Assembly (NCBI RefSeq): GCF_000970455.1
Contig: NZ_LAJG01000042.1
Location: forward strand, 124,001 to 188,000
DNA from: Devosia soli
Lineage (GTDB): Bacteria > Pseudomonadota > Alphaproteobacteria > Rhizobiales > Devosiaceae
DNA: 64,000 bases
Reading direction: 5' to 3'
Below are positions 51,238 to 60,046 of this stretch, one piece after another (the first letter of the stretch is position 1; every line of letters begins with the position of its first letter). A program made the translations under genes and the position numbers. Under the pieces are notes generated by a model. It was given only the letters and a program-made list of their open reading frames with translations. It had not been told where the DNA came from and ran no database searches.

Positions 51238-52884
51238 TCACATTCCGCTGTAATTGGGTCCACTACCACCCTCGGGTGGGACCCAGGTAATGTTTTGGGC
51301 CGGGTCCTTGATATCGCAGGTCTTGCAGTGGACGCAGTTTGCCGCGTGAATTCTGAAGACCGGCTGGCCATCTTCTTTGGCGATTTCATAGACCCCCGCC
51401 GGGCAATAAAGCGGTGCTGGTTCCCCATATTTGGGCAGGTTTTCGCGCACCGGCACGCTGGGGTCGGCCAGTCTGAGGTGGATCGGCTGATCCTCGTCAT
51501 GGGCGATATTGGCAAGAAACACCGAGGACGCACGATCAAAGCTCAGCCTTCCATCGGGCCGCGCATAAGTGCGTCCAGGCACATCCTTACGGCGGCGAAG
51601 CCTGGTGTAATCGGGCGCGCCATGCTTCGTCAGCTTGAGCGGCGAGCGTCCGAAAATCGAAGCAACCCACAGGTCGGCGCCAATGGCGAGCGAACCGGCG
51701 ACGGTTCCGAGCCGGCTCCAGAGCGGCTTGGCATTGGCGACGGCCTTGAGTTCCCGCTCGATGCCGGTGGCAAAGATGCGATCGGCAAAATCGGCAACGA
51801 GGTCATGTTGCCGGCCCGCCGCAATCGCCTCGCCGACCGCATCCGCAGCCCCGATCCCCGATAAAATGGCATTGTGGATGGCCTTGAGGCGCGGCGCATT
51901 CATGAAGCCGGCCGCGCATCCGATAAGGCCGCCGCCGGGAAAGGCGAGGCTCGGGACGGACTGCCAGCCGCCTGCCGTCACAGCCCTCGCGCCATAGCTG
52001 ACGCGCGTGCCGCCTTCGAGAATCCTGGCAATCGAGGGATGAAGCTTGAAGCGCTGGAATTCGTCGAAGGGCGAAAGCGTCGGATCTTCATAGTCTAGAT
52101 AGGTCACGAGCCCGACATAGAGCTTGCGATCCTCGGCATGATAGACGAAGCCGCCGCCCGCGGTGCCATTGTCGAGCGGGAAGCCGAGATAGTGATCGAC
52201 CTGCCCGGCATGGTGCTTTTCGGCCGGGATTTCCCAGACTTCCTTGATGCCGAGCCCATATTTCTGCGGCTCCTTGCCGAGCGCAAATTCGCCGATGATG
52301 GCCTTGGCAAGCGAACCGCGCGCGCCCTCGGCGATCAGCGTATACTTGGCCTCGAGGGCAATTCCCTCAGCAAAGCCGGGCTTCGGATTGCCTTCGCGGT
52401 CCCGTCCGAGATCGCCGGTGATGACGCCGCGCACCGGGCCATCGCCCGAGCGCAGCACGTCGACGGCGGCGGTCATCGGAAAAATATCGACACCCAGCCC
52501 GCTCGCCTCTTCGCCAAGCCACTGCACTAGCCGGCCGAGGCTGACGATGACGGCACCGGGCGTCTGCATCTGCGGCGGGACGAGGGCATGCGGAACGGCA
52601 ATGTCACCCTTTTCCGTCAGATAGTGATAGGTGTCGGCCGTCACGCTCGGGCCGACCGGCGCACCCTTGTTGCGCCAATCGGGCAGAAGGGCGTCGAGCC
52701 CGGCCGGATCCATAACCGCGCCCGAAAGGATATGCCCGCCGATTTCGGCCGACTTTTCCACCACGGTAACAGACAGGTCGGGATTGCGCTGCTTGAGGCG
52801 AATGGCGGCGGAAAGACCCGCAGGACCGGCGCCCACGATCAGCACATCGGTCGAAATCGTCTCGCGGTTACCGGCCTCGGCCAT
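51238..52884 (-). CDS. Electron transfer flavoprotein-ubiquinone oxidoreductase
   Basis: 548 residues, normal ETF-QO length. Takes electrons from reduced ETF and passes them to ubiquinone. FAD-binding VLIVGAGPAGLSAAIRL at the start, the membrane/quinone-binding middle (EVWEIPAEKHHAGQVDHYLGFPL), and the C-terminal 4Fe-4S ferredoxin-like cluster: LYCPAGVYE and NCVHCKTCDIKDPAQNITWVPPEGG. Membrane-peripheral respiratory enzyme linked to fatty- and amino-acid oxidation. Confidence 0.97.
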   Translation of the reverse strand: MAEAGNRETISTDVLIVGAGPAGLSAAIRLKQRNPDLSVTVVEKSAEIGGHILSGAVMDPAGLDALLPDWRNKGAPVGPSVTADTYHYLTEKGDIAVPHALVPPQMQTPGAVIVSLGRLVQWLGEEASGLGVDIFPMTAAVDVLRSGDGPVRGVITGDLGRDREGNPKPGFAEGIALEAKYTLIAEGARGSLAKAIIGEFALGKEPQKYGLGIKEVWEIPAEKHHAGQVDHYLGFPLDNGTAGGGFVYHAEDRKLYVGLVTYLDYEDPTLSPFDEFQRFKLHPSIARILEGGTRVSYGARAVTAGGWQSVPSLAFPGGGLIGCAAGFMNAPRLKAIHNAILSGIGAADAVGEAIAAGRQHDLVADFADRIFATGIERELKAVANAKPLWSRLGTVAGSLAIGADLWVASIFGRSPLKLTKHGAPDYTRLRRRKDVPGRTYARPDGRLSFDRASSVFLANIAHDEDQPIHLRLADPSVPVRENLPKYGEPAPLYCPAGVYEIAKEDGQPVFRIHAANCVHCKTCDIKDPAQNITWVPPEGGSGPNYSGM

Positions 52885-52949
52885 GCCTCGTCGTCCTCGT
52901 GATCGGGAGGCGCTTTATGCCTCGAACGCGGTGTGACATAACGTGGCCC

Positions 52950-53762
52950 ATGTCTCAAGGTCGAGAACTCAACAACGCCGAAATGCTGGCCGTGCTGGAT
53001 TGGTATCGTGCCGCCGGCGTGGATCTTGCCGTTGGCGAAGGGCCTGTCGACCGCTTCGCCCAGCCCGCCATGGCCCCGCGCCCCAACGCCCCGGCCCGCG
53101 CTCCGGCGGCAACGCCAACCGCCCCACTCCCATCAGCAACGAGCGCGATCACTGGCGATCCGAGCGAAGCCCGCCGGCTCGCTGCATCGGCCAAGACGCT
53201 CGACGAGTTGCGCACATTGCTCGAAGCCTATGATGGCTGCAGCCTCAAATTGCGCGCGACGCAGCTGGTCTTTGCCGATGGCAATCCGGAAGCCCGGATC
53301 ATGCTGATCGGGGAAGCGCCGGGCGCCGAGGAGGACCGCCAGGGAAAACCCTTCGTCGGCCGCTCCGGGCAGTTGCTCGATCGCATGCTCAAGGCCATCG
53401 GGCTTGATCGCACCAAGGTCTATATCGCCAATACCGTCCCCTGGCGCCCGCCGGGCAATCGCACGCCGACGCCCGAGGAAATGGAGCTCTGCCTTCCCTT
53501 CCTCAATCGCCAGGTCGAACTCGTCGCCCCCAAGCTCGTCATGACCCTTGGCGGCCCCGCCATGCAGACGGTGTTCAAGACCAGTGCCGGCATTATCAAG
53601 ATGCGCGGCCGCTGGCAGAGTGTCGCCATCGGCAGCCATGACACCGAGGCCCTACCGACCCTGCACCCAGCGTATCTCCTCCGCAACCCTGCCGCCAAGC
53701 AGCAGGCCTGGCAGGATCTGCTGAGCCTCAAGATGAAAGCGGACGCACTCGGGCTTTCTTAG
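52950..53762 (+). CDS. Uracil-DNA glycosylase, family 4-like, with reduced Fe-S ligand set
   Basis: 270 residues. Family 4-type motifs are clear: GEAPGAEEDRQGKPFVGRSG (121-140) and HPAYLLRNP (239-247). The N-terminal 95 residues form a Pro/Ala-rich extension. Family 4 enzymes normally hold a 4Fe-4S cluster with four cysteines; here only C97 and C181 align, while Tyr94 and Trp165 sit at the other two ligand positions. The enzyme may lack the cluster. Expected role: excision of uracil from DNA. The weak ribosome site makes the start tentative; an in-frame ATG at 52899 would add 17 residues. Confidence 0.9.
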   Translation: MSQGRELNNAEMLAVLDWYRAAGVDLAVGEGPVDRFAQPAMAPRPNAPARAPAATPTAPLPSATSAITGDPSEARRLAASAKTLDELRTLLEAYDGCSLKLRATQLVFADGNPEARIMLIGEAPGAEEDRQGKPFVGRSGQLLDRMLKAIGLDRTKVYIANTVPWRPPGNRTPTPEEMELCLPFLNRQVELVAPKLVMTLGGPAMQTVFKTSAGIIKMRGRWQSVAIGSHDTEALPTLHPAYLLRNPAAKQQAWQDLLSLKMKADALGLS

Positions 53763-53905
53763 ACGGCACACCGCAGAGCGCATCCCTCCCTTGCCGCAAC
53801 TTTTTGCCAAGCCTCCCTATTTCCGCCCTATCGCTTCGCTTCTGTCGCGCTATGGTCACCATCGCGTGATTTGCAACGTTTCGCTGCCATTCATTCCAGA
53901 GCGCC

Positions 53906-55237
53906 ATGGCTTCCGTCGTCAAAATTTATGCCCTTTTCCTCGGCTCCGCCCTCCTGATGTTTGGCGGCGGCCTCCAGGGTCTGCTGCTTTCCGTGCGTGG
54001 TGCAGAGGAGCATTTTTCGCTCCTTGCCCTTGGCCTGATCGGCACCGGCTGGTCGGTCGGGTTCGTCGCCGGTTCCATTGCCGTACCGATGATCGTGCGC
54101 AATGTCGGCCATATCCGCGCCTTCTCGGTAATGGCGGCGATCGGCACGGTGACGATTCTGCTCAATCTGCTCTGGATCAACGACGTCGGCTGGATTGTCC
54201 TGCGCGCCCTCTCCGGCTTCTGCTTTGCCGGCGCGGCGATGATCGTCGAAAGCTGGCTCAACGAAGTGGCCGACAACAAGAGCCGCGGCACGATCTTTTC
54301 GATCTACGTGACCATCAACCTTGCCGCCTCCACTGTCGGGCAGATGGCCATGTCGATCACCGGCACGGCTGGCTACATTCCATTCGTCATCGGCGCCATC
54401 AGCTTCATTTGCGCGCTGATGCCGCCCGCCCTCACTTCCAGTCCACAGCCGCGGCCGCTCGCTTCGGCCAAGCTCGACTTGCCGCTTCTCATCAAGACGT
54501 CCCCCGTCGCCGCTGTCGCTGCCTTCTGCTGCGGCATGGCCAACGGGTCCTTCGGCACGCTGGCGCCGGTCTATGGCTATGAGCAGGGGCTCGATGCCTC
54601 GGGCATCGCACTGCTTTTTGCCATCGCCGCCATCGCCGGCGCCGTCGCGCAAATTCCGTTCGGCCGCCTTTCCGACAGGATCGACCGGCGGCTCGTGATG
54701 GTGGGGCTCGCCACCAGCGCCTCAATCGTCGGGCTCCTGATGGTCATCCTCAACCCGAGCGCTGGCTGGCTGATGTATGTGCTCTTTGGCCTTTATGGCC
54801 TCGCAGCCAATCCGCTCTATCCGATCGCGGTCGCTCATGCCAACGACTTCGCGCGCGATGGCGATTTCGCCAAGATCGCCGGCGGCATGCTGCTGATTCT
54901 GGGCGTCGGGCTCGCCATAGGCCCGGCCATCGCTTCAGTGCTGATGAGCAATATCGCTCCCATGGCGCTTTTCATCATCACCGCGATTTTCCACGCTTGC
55001 GTCGCGGGCTTCGCCTTCCTCCGCATGCGCGTGCGCAAGAGCGTCGATGCCGCCGAGCGGGCCCCCTTCCAGCCCATGGGCAATGACAAGCAGGTGACGC
55101 CCGAATCTATTGTGCTCGATCCGCGGGCTGATAGTGATGCGGAAGACGAGGTGATCGTGCGGCATGAGCCGGCCGTTCCCGAAGAGCTGATCGAAACAGT
55201 GGAGCCGCAGCGAAATGTTCAGAACGGAACGGTTTGA
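53906..55237 (+). CDS. MFS transporter, YcaD-like
   Basis: 443 residues, 12 membrane segments. Motif A-like GRLSDRIDRRLVMVGLA at the second half, and WLNEVADNKSRGTIFSIYVTINLAASTVGQ, a segment typical of the YcaD group of sugar/multidrug-type MFS proteins. A charged C-terminal tail of about 60 residues follows the last segment and reaches into the overlapping moaB gene (23 bases). Substrate unknown. Confidence 0.9.
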   Translation: MASVVKIYALFLGSALLMFGGGLQGLLLSVRGAEEHFSLLALGLIGTGWSVGFVAGSIAVPMIVRNVGHIRAFSVMAAIGTVTILLNLLWINDVGWIVLRALSGFCFAGAAMIVESWLNEVADNKSRGTIFSIYVTINLAASTVGQMAMSITGTAGYIPFVIGAISFICALMPPALTSSPQPRPLASAKLDLPLLIKTSPVAAVAAFCCGMANGSFGTLAPVYGYEQGLDASGIALLFAIAAIAGAVAQIPFGRLSDRIDRRLVMVGLATSASIVGLLMVILNPSAGWLMYVLFGLYGLAANPLYPIAVAHANDFARDGDFAKIAGGMLLILGVGLAIGPAIASVLMSNIAPMALFIITAIFHACVAGFAFLRMRVRKSVDAAERAPFQPMGNDKQVTPESIVLDPRADSDAEDEVIVRHEPAVPEELIETVEPQRNVQNGTV

Positions 55238-55751
55238 AGACCGCGCTTTCAAGCCCCTTTCCATCGCGGTCATCGCCGTTTCCGACACACGAACGCTTGA
55301 AACCGACACAGGCGGGGCGCTGCTCATATCGCTTCTCGAAGCCGATGGCCACCGCTGCTTTGATCGGCAGGTGGTGCGCGACGACGTCCAGCTGATCCGC
55401 GCAGCCGTGCAGGCCTATGTCGCCAACCCGGATGTCGACGTGATCCTCACCACCGGCGGCACAGGCTTTTCCGGGCGAGACGTGACGCCCGAGGCAATAG
55501 AGCCGCTGTTCGACAAGCGCATGGAAGGCTTTTCGGTGCTCTTCCACCAATATTCGGCGACGACGGTGGGCACGAGTTCGCTGCAATCGCGCGCGACGGC
55601 TGGGTTGATCGGAACGACCTTTGTCTTCTGCCTTCCGGGGTCGCGCGGGGCCTGCCGCGATGCCTGGGAAGGCATTTTGAGCCACCAGCTCGATTATCGG
55701 CACAAGCCGTGCAACTTCGTCGAGCTGATGCCGCGGCTCGACGAGCGCTAG
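55215..55751 (+). CDS. moaB: Molybdenum cofactor biosynthesis protein MoaB
   Basis: 178 residues. MoaB/MogA-type fold that adenylylates molybdopterin: the GGTG motif in [20 protein letters not shown] and the [22 protein letters not shown] segment are present. Starts inside the tail of the MFS gene (23-base overlap), so the two are cotranscribed; whether the transporter is linked to molybdate or cofactor handling is unknown. No other moa genes are near. Its stop interlocks with that of the convergent GGDEF gene (CTAG). Confidence 0.96.
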   Translation: MFRTERFEDRAFKPLSIAVIAVSDTRTLETDTGGALLISLLEADGHRCFDRQVVRDDVQLIRAAVQAYVANPDVDVILTTGGTGFSGRDVTPEAIEPLFDKRMEGFSVLFHQYSATTVGTSSLQSRATAGLIGTTFVFCLPGSRGACRDAWEGILSHQLDYRHKPCNFVELMPRLDER

Positions 55752-56929
55752 GCGCGGTTTGCCCGGTCAGCCGTCGTAACGACGCGCAGGCCGGGCACAT
55801 AGGCTTCGCCCGCGTCGATCATAACCCTGTTGCGGCCAGCGGCCTTGGCCGCATAGAGCGCCCGGTCGGCTCGCGCCAAACCATCATGGATCGACAGGTC
55901 TGCCGGAGAAAGGCTCGTCAGCCCGACACAGAGCGTGACGGCATGCTCGACACCCGCCGGGCGCCAGTCCCGCGCTGAAAATTCGGCGCGGATCGATTGC
56001 GCTAGTGCGGTCCCGGCAGCGAGCGGCATGGAATGCACCAGCGCCACGAACTCTTCACCGCCAAAGCGTGCGATGATCGCCTGCGGCGGCAGGCGCTGGC
56101 CCAGAAGTTCGGCAAGACTGGTGAGCACGCTGTCTCCTGCCGCGTGCCCAAAACTGTCATTGACCGCTTTAAAATGGTCGATATCGAAGGTCAGGACCAC
56201 GCCGGCATGCCGCTCGATGGGCGATAAAGCCGCGACCGCAGCATCGAATCCCCGGCGATTGAAGAGGCCGGTCAGCGGATCGCGCTCTGCTTCGGCACGA
56301 TATCTGTCGAGCGTTTGAAACGCGACCGAACCAAGCGCGGACAAAGCGAAGCCGACGCTCAACACCCCGGCGCTGACCTGCATGTAATAGGTGTAGGTGG
56401 AGCTGGCAAAGGCGGCGAGATTATCGCTCATGCCGATAAAAACGTTGAAGATCAGCAACCGTACGAGGATGTCGATAACCACGATGGTGGCGACGCCGAC
56501 CAGCACGCGATCGACCAGTGTTCGCGCCCGATGACTGACCAGCATGACTGGCACACCAAGGAGCGCAGCGATTGCCGTGTCGCTGACAGCGAGCTCGAGA
56601 TTGAGGCTTTCCAGCCCAACGACGACAACAAGGATCGCCCCGTAAGCGAGGAGACAAAAAGCAAGCCGCAATCCGGTGATGCGCGGCGCCGCAAACTGGC
56701 GCAGCAAGGCCTCGCCATAATAGAAGAACGAGGCAAGAAAGACCGCATTGCCGAAAAGCGATTGCAGCTTGTTGGGCAGAGGCAGGATGGGCGCGAGAAA
56801 GCCTGCAGCGCCCAGGAGAAAACCCGCGCTCCAGGCGCGGGCCGCCGCATGCCCCCGCCAGCCGATGGCGAGAAAGACGACACCGAACAGCGTCATGGTC
56901 ACCGGCAACAGAAAGGCGAAATTGTCCAT
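55748..56929 (-). CDS. GGDEF-domain diguanylate cyclase
   Basis: 393 residues, ATG at 56929 after GGAGAG. The N-terminal half has six hydrophobic segments (LLPVTMTLFGVVFLAIGW, LVVVVGLESLNLEL and others), a membrane sensor module, and the C-terminal half is a GGDEF domain with the active signature ARFGGEEF. The usual inhibitory RxxD I-site five residues before it is absent (PPQA sits there), so product inhibition may be lost. Makes c-di-GMP for motility/biofilm control. The input signal is unknown. Confidence 0.92.
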   Translation of the reverse strand: MDNFAFLLPVTMTLFGVVFLAIGWRGHAAARAWSAGFLLGAAGFLAPILPLPNKLQSLFGNAVFLASFFYYGEALLRQFAAPRITGLRLAFCLLAYGAILVVVVGLESLNLELAVSDTAIAALLGVPVMLVSHRARTLVDRVLVGVATIVVIDILVRLLIFNVFIGMSDNLAAFASSTYTYYMQVSAGVLSVGFALSALGSVAFQTLDRYRAEAERDPLTGLFNRRGFDAAVAALSPIERHAGVVLTFDIDHFKAVNDSFGHAAGDSVLTSLAELLGQRLPPQAIIARFGGEEFVALVHSMPLAAGTALAQSIRAEFSARDWRPAGVEHAVTLCVGLTSLSPADLSIHDGLARADRALYAAKAAGRNRVMIDAGEAYVPGLRVVTTADRANRA

Positions 56930-57011
56930 GGCTCTCCAGGCAGCTTCGCCGGGCATTGATGGCTGCCGATCCTATAGAGGTGCGGTTAAGAATTCTTCCG
57001 CCAAAGTAAAA

Positions 57012-57031
57012 CGGCGCCCCGTGGGGCGCCG
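57012..57031 (-). terminator. Rho-independent terminator downstream of the DHA2 exporter
   Basis: Perfect 9-base stem CGGCGCCCC/GGGGCGCCG with a 2-base loop; on the minus strand it is followed by TTTTACTTT. Lies 14 bases after the MFS stop. Confidence 0.85.
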
Positions 57032-57044
57032 CTTGAACCCAGGA

Positions 57045-58529
57045 TCAATGGCCGTGGCTCATGCCGCCGGCGCCACCGCCTTCAGGCCGGCGGACGAAGA
57101 AGGCCGCCACGACCATCAGCACGGAAACCACCGCGCCGCAGAGAAAGCCTGAGCGGATACCCGCGGCAAGCGGCTCGACGCCCTGCAGCCCCGCCGCAGC
57201 ACCAGCGGCAGTTTGCAGGCTCATCACGGCCACAAAGAGCGCAATGCCCGCCGCGCCGGCCACCTGCTGCACCGAGCCCAGAATGGCGCTGGCATGCGAA
57301 TAGAACTGTGGCGGCACCGAACTCATGGACGCGGTGAAAAGCGGGGTGAAGGTGAAGGCCAGGCCGATGCTGAGCACGATATGGCCGGCAACCACCGCCC
57401 AGATCGGCGTGGCCGAGCCGACCATGGTCAGCGCCCACATCACGGCAGAAACCGCCACGACGCCAGGCACGAGCAGCGGCGTCGGGCCGACGCGGTCATA
57501 GAGGCGTCCGACCACCGGGCCGAGAACGCCCATCATCAGGCCGCCAGGCAGGAGGATCATGCCGGTCTGCAGGGTGTCGAGGCCAAGAACGTTCTGCGTA
57601 TAGATCGGCAACAGGATCGAGGAGCCGAGCAGCGCCACCATGGCGATCGCCATGGTGATCAGCGAGATGCTGTAGTTCCGGTGTTGCAAGGTGCGCAGGT
57701 CGAGAAGAGCCTTGTCCTGGCTTTGCAGGCTGAACTGGCGCCAGACAAAGATCGACATGGCAACAAGACCAACCGCGATCGGCGCCCAGGCCGGGATCGG
57801 CGAAGGATGGCTCGCGCCTTCCCCAAGGCTTGAAAGACCATAGACGAGGCCGCCGAAGGCCAAGGCTGACAGGATCACCGAGACAACATCGAGCGGCGCA
57901 TAACGCGGCGTCGACACGTTGCGGATCCGGGTCGAGCCGATGATCAGGGTCAGGAGCGCGATCGGCAAGGTGAAATAGAACATATAACGCCAGTCGAAAT
58001 GGGCGAGGATGAATCCGCCGATCGTCGGGCCGATCGCCGGCGCCACCGACATGACGATCGAGATATTGCCCATGATCTTGCCACGCCCTTCGGGCGGCAC
58101 GAGCGACATGACCGTCGTCATCAGGAGCGGCATCATGATAGCCGTGCCAATTGCCTGCACCACGCGTCCCACGATCAGCAGTTCGAGCCCGGGCGAAAGC
58201 GCACAAACAAGCGTGCCGGCCGTAAAAACCGACATGGCGATCATGAACATCGGCTTTGTGTTGAGCCGTTGCAGAAGGAAGCCGGTCACCGGGATGACCA
58301 CGGCCATGGTCAGGAGGAACGCCGTCGTCAACCACTGCGCCGCACTCGCGGACACGCCGAGGTCGACCATCAGGTGTGGTATCGCTACGCTCATAATGGT
58401 TTCGTTGAGAAAGACCACGAAGGTGGATACGAGCAAGAGCCCGATCACCAGACGGTTGCGCGCCGCATTGTCCGGATGGTGCGCCTCGCGTTCGGGCAAC
58501 GCATCAAAGCTTGCTGTTTCGGTTGTCAT
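57045..58529 (-). CDS. DHA2-family MFS multidrug exporter
   Basis: 494 residues, 14 membrane segments, second EmrB-type exporter in the window. Motif A-related GPVVGRLYDRVGPTPLL and FLNETIMSVAIPHLMVDLGV at the start mark the DHA2 drug:H+ antiporter family; the C-terminus is short and His-rich (MSHGH). The start at 58529 gives MTTETASFDALPEREAHH with GGTAGAG upstream. Unlike the emrAB pair it has no adjacent adaptor or regulator. A strong terminator follows. Confidence 0.9.
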   Translation of the reverse strand: MTTETASFDALPEREAHHPDNAARNRLVIGLLLVSTFVVFLNETIMSVAIPHLMVDLGVSASAAQWLTTAFLLTMAVVIPVTGFLLQRLNTKPMFMIAMSVFTAGTLVCALSPGLELLIVGRVVQAIGTAIMMPLLMTTVMSLVPPEGRGKIMGNISIVMSVAPAIGPTIGGFILAHFDWRYMFYFTLPIALLTLIIGSTRIRNVSTPRYAPLDVVSVILSALAFGGLVYGLSSLGEGASHPSPIPAWAPIAVGLVAMSIFVWRQFSLQSQDKALLDLRTLQHRNYSISLITMAIAMVALLGSSILLPIYTQNVLGLDTLQTGMILLPGGLMMGVLGPVVGRLYDRVGPTPLLVPGVVAVSAVMWALTMVGSATPIWAVVAGHIVLSIGLAFTFTPLFTASMSSVPPQFYSHASAILGSVQQVAGAAGIALFVAVMSLQTAAGAAAGLQGVEPLAAGIRSGFLCGAVVSVLMVVAAFFVRRPEGGGAGGMSHGH

Positions 58530-58793
58530 TTCTCTACCCTTTTTCAAGCGCGTGACACGGTGACGACGCATGAGGCCAACCGGGTTCGACAGCACTTATA
58601 AACTTTTCTGCGACAGCGGCTGTCAGCAGCCGATTTTCAAGGCGAGGCGCTCAAACCCTCGCGCTACGCCATGGCCGCGCTGATGGTCCGTCCAGCCAAA
58701 ACCCTCGAATGCCGCGGGCTGGAGTCTCTACGCCGATGGCGATCCGGCGTCCATCAAAGCTTTCGCAAGGCAGAAATGCGAAACAAAATGTGA

Positions 58794-58808
58794 GAACGAA
58801 ATCCGAAC
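58794..58808. promoter_or_regulatory. LexA box 1, alphaproteobacterial type
   Basis: GAAC-N7-GAAC (GAACGAAATCCGAAC), the reverse complement of the alphaproteobacterial LexA consensus GTTC-N7-GTTC. It lies about 90 bases before the radical SAM gene start. Confidence 0.7.
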
Positions 58809-58811
58809 ATT

Positions 58812-58826
58812 GTTCTTGTTCCGTTC
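58812..58826. promoter_or_regulatory. LexA box 2, alphaproteobacterial type
   Basis: GTTC-N7-GTTC (GTTCTTGTTCCGTTC), starting 3 bases after box 1 and in the opposite orientation. Two consensus-matching sites in tandem upstream of one gene make a chance match less likely. Confidence 0.7.
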
Positions 58827-58897
58827 CCTCGCCATTGCTAGATTCGGGTCATGCCGTGCAGCGCCGATTCATCGCTGCATTCCTTGGGAGATCCGCC

Positions 58898-60046
58898 ATG
58901 GCCCTTTACCAGGCCCCGTCTTTCGAAGCGCTTGAACGCCTGAGCCAGAGCCGCGATGCCGACCTGGCGCGGCGCGAACTGCTGAACGAGGATCGTATCC
59001 GCGGACGCGGCGCGCAGACCAACCGGTCCGGGCGGTTCGAGGTCCATGCGCGCGAGAATTTCGACGACGGCTGGGGAAGTGTCGAAACGCTGCCGACCTT
59101 TGAAACGGTCGAGCATGCCGAGCGCGCCAAGACCATCATTACCACCAATGACAGCCCCGATATCGGCTTCGACCGCTCGATCAATGCCTATCGCGGCTGC
59201 GAGCATGGCTGTTCCTATTGCTTCGCACGGCCGACCCACGCCTATCTCGGGCACTCGGCCGGGGTGGATTTCGAGCGCGAAATCTACATCAAGACCAATG
59301 CGGTCGAAGCGCTGCGCAATGAAATCGGCGCCAAGAACTATCGCGTCAAGCCGATCGCCATGGGCACCAATACCGACCCTTATCAGCCGGCCGAACGCAA
59401 GCACAAGCTGACGCGTGGCATTCTCGAAGTCATGCTCGAAACACGCCATCCGGTGATGATCACCACGAAGTCGGCGCTGATTCTGCGTGACCTCGATATC
59501 CTGACCGAGCTGGCCAAGCTCAATCTCGTCAAGGTCGCGATCTCGGTGACCTCGATGGATCACAAGCTCAGCCGCAAGATGGAGCCGCGCGCTTCTTCGC
59601 CCGCGCGCCGGCTCGAAGCCATCCGCGCCCTGAGCGAAGCCGGCGTGCCGACCGCGATCTTTGCTTCGCCGATGATCCCGGCGATCAACGACATGGAACT
59701 CGAGCGCATTCTCGACGCGGGCAAGGCCCAGGGCGCGGTCAGCGCCTCGATGATCCTCCTCCGCCTTCCCGGCGAAGTCCGCGACGTATTCCGCGAGTGG
59801 CTGCTGCGCCATTTCCCGGATCGGGTGCGCCACGTTCTCTCGCTCGTCCGCGACACCCGCGGCGGCAAGGATTACGACGCGCGCTTTGGCGTGCGCATGA
59901 CGGGCGAAGGCCCTTATGCAGTGCTCCTGCGCCAGCGGTTCGACAAGGCCCGCGAGCGCTATGGTCTCGATGCCAAGCTGCCGCCGCTGCGCAACGACCT
60001 CTTCATCGCGCCCAAGCTCGAAAGCCGGCAGATGAGCCTTTTCTAA
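58898..60046 (+). CDS. Radical SAM protein, PA0069/Rv2578c-like
   Basis: 382 residues, ATG after GGGAGATC. The C-x3-C-x2-C cluster motif is at C101, C105, C108 (YRGCEHGCSYCFARPTHAY), followed by the SAM-binding and substrate regions typical of this SplB-related family (TNTDPYQPAERKHKLTRGILEVM). Two LexA boxes 70-100 bases upstream suggest SOS control, and SplB repairs spore photoproducts, so a DNA-repair role is plausible but not shown. A leading ALERLSQSRDADLARRELL helix precedes the core. Its stop interlocks with the convergent HAD gene. Confidence 0.93.
   Translation: MALYQAPSFEALERLSQSRDADLARRELLNEDRIRGRGAQTNRSGRFEVHARENFDDGWGSVETLPTFETVEHAERAKTIITTNDSPDIGFDRSINAYRGCEHGCSYCFARPTHAYLGHSAGVDFEREIYIKTNAVEALRNEIGAKNYRVKPIAMGTNTDPYQPAERKHKLTRGILEVMLETRHPVMITTKSALILRDLDILTELAKLNLVKVAISVTSMDHKLSRKMEPRASSPARRLEAIRALSEAGVPTAIFASPMIPAINDMELERILDAGKAQGAVSASMILLRLPGEVRDVFREWLLRHFPDRVRHVLSLVRDTRGGKDYDARFGVRMTGEGPYAVLLRQRFDKARERYGLDAKLPPLRNDLFIAPKLESRQMSLF

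Noticed and set aside
49414-51864. Long open frame opposite the TPR and ETF-QO genes
   Set aside because: It spans two unrelated genes on the other strand, and both of those genes have recognised domains.
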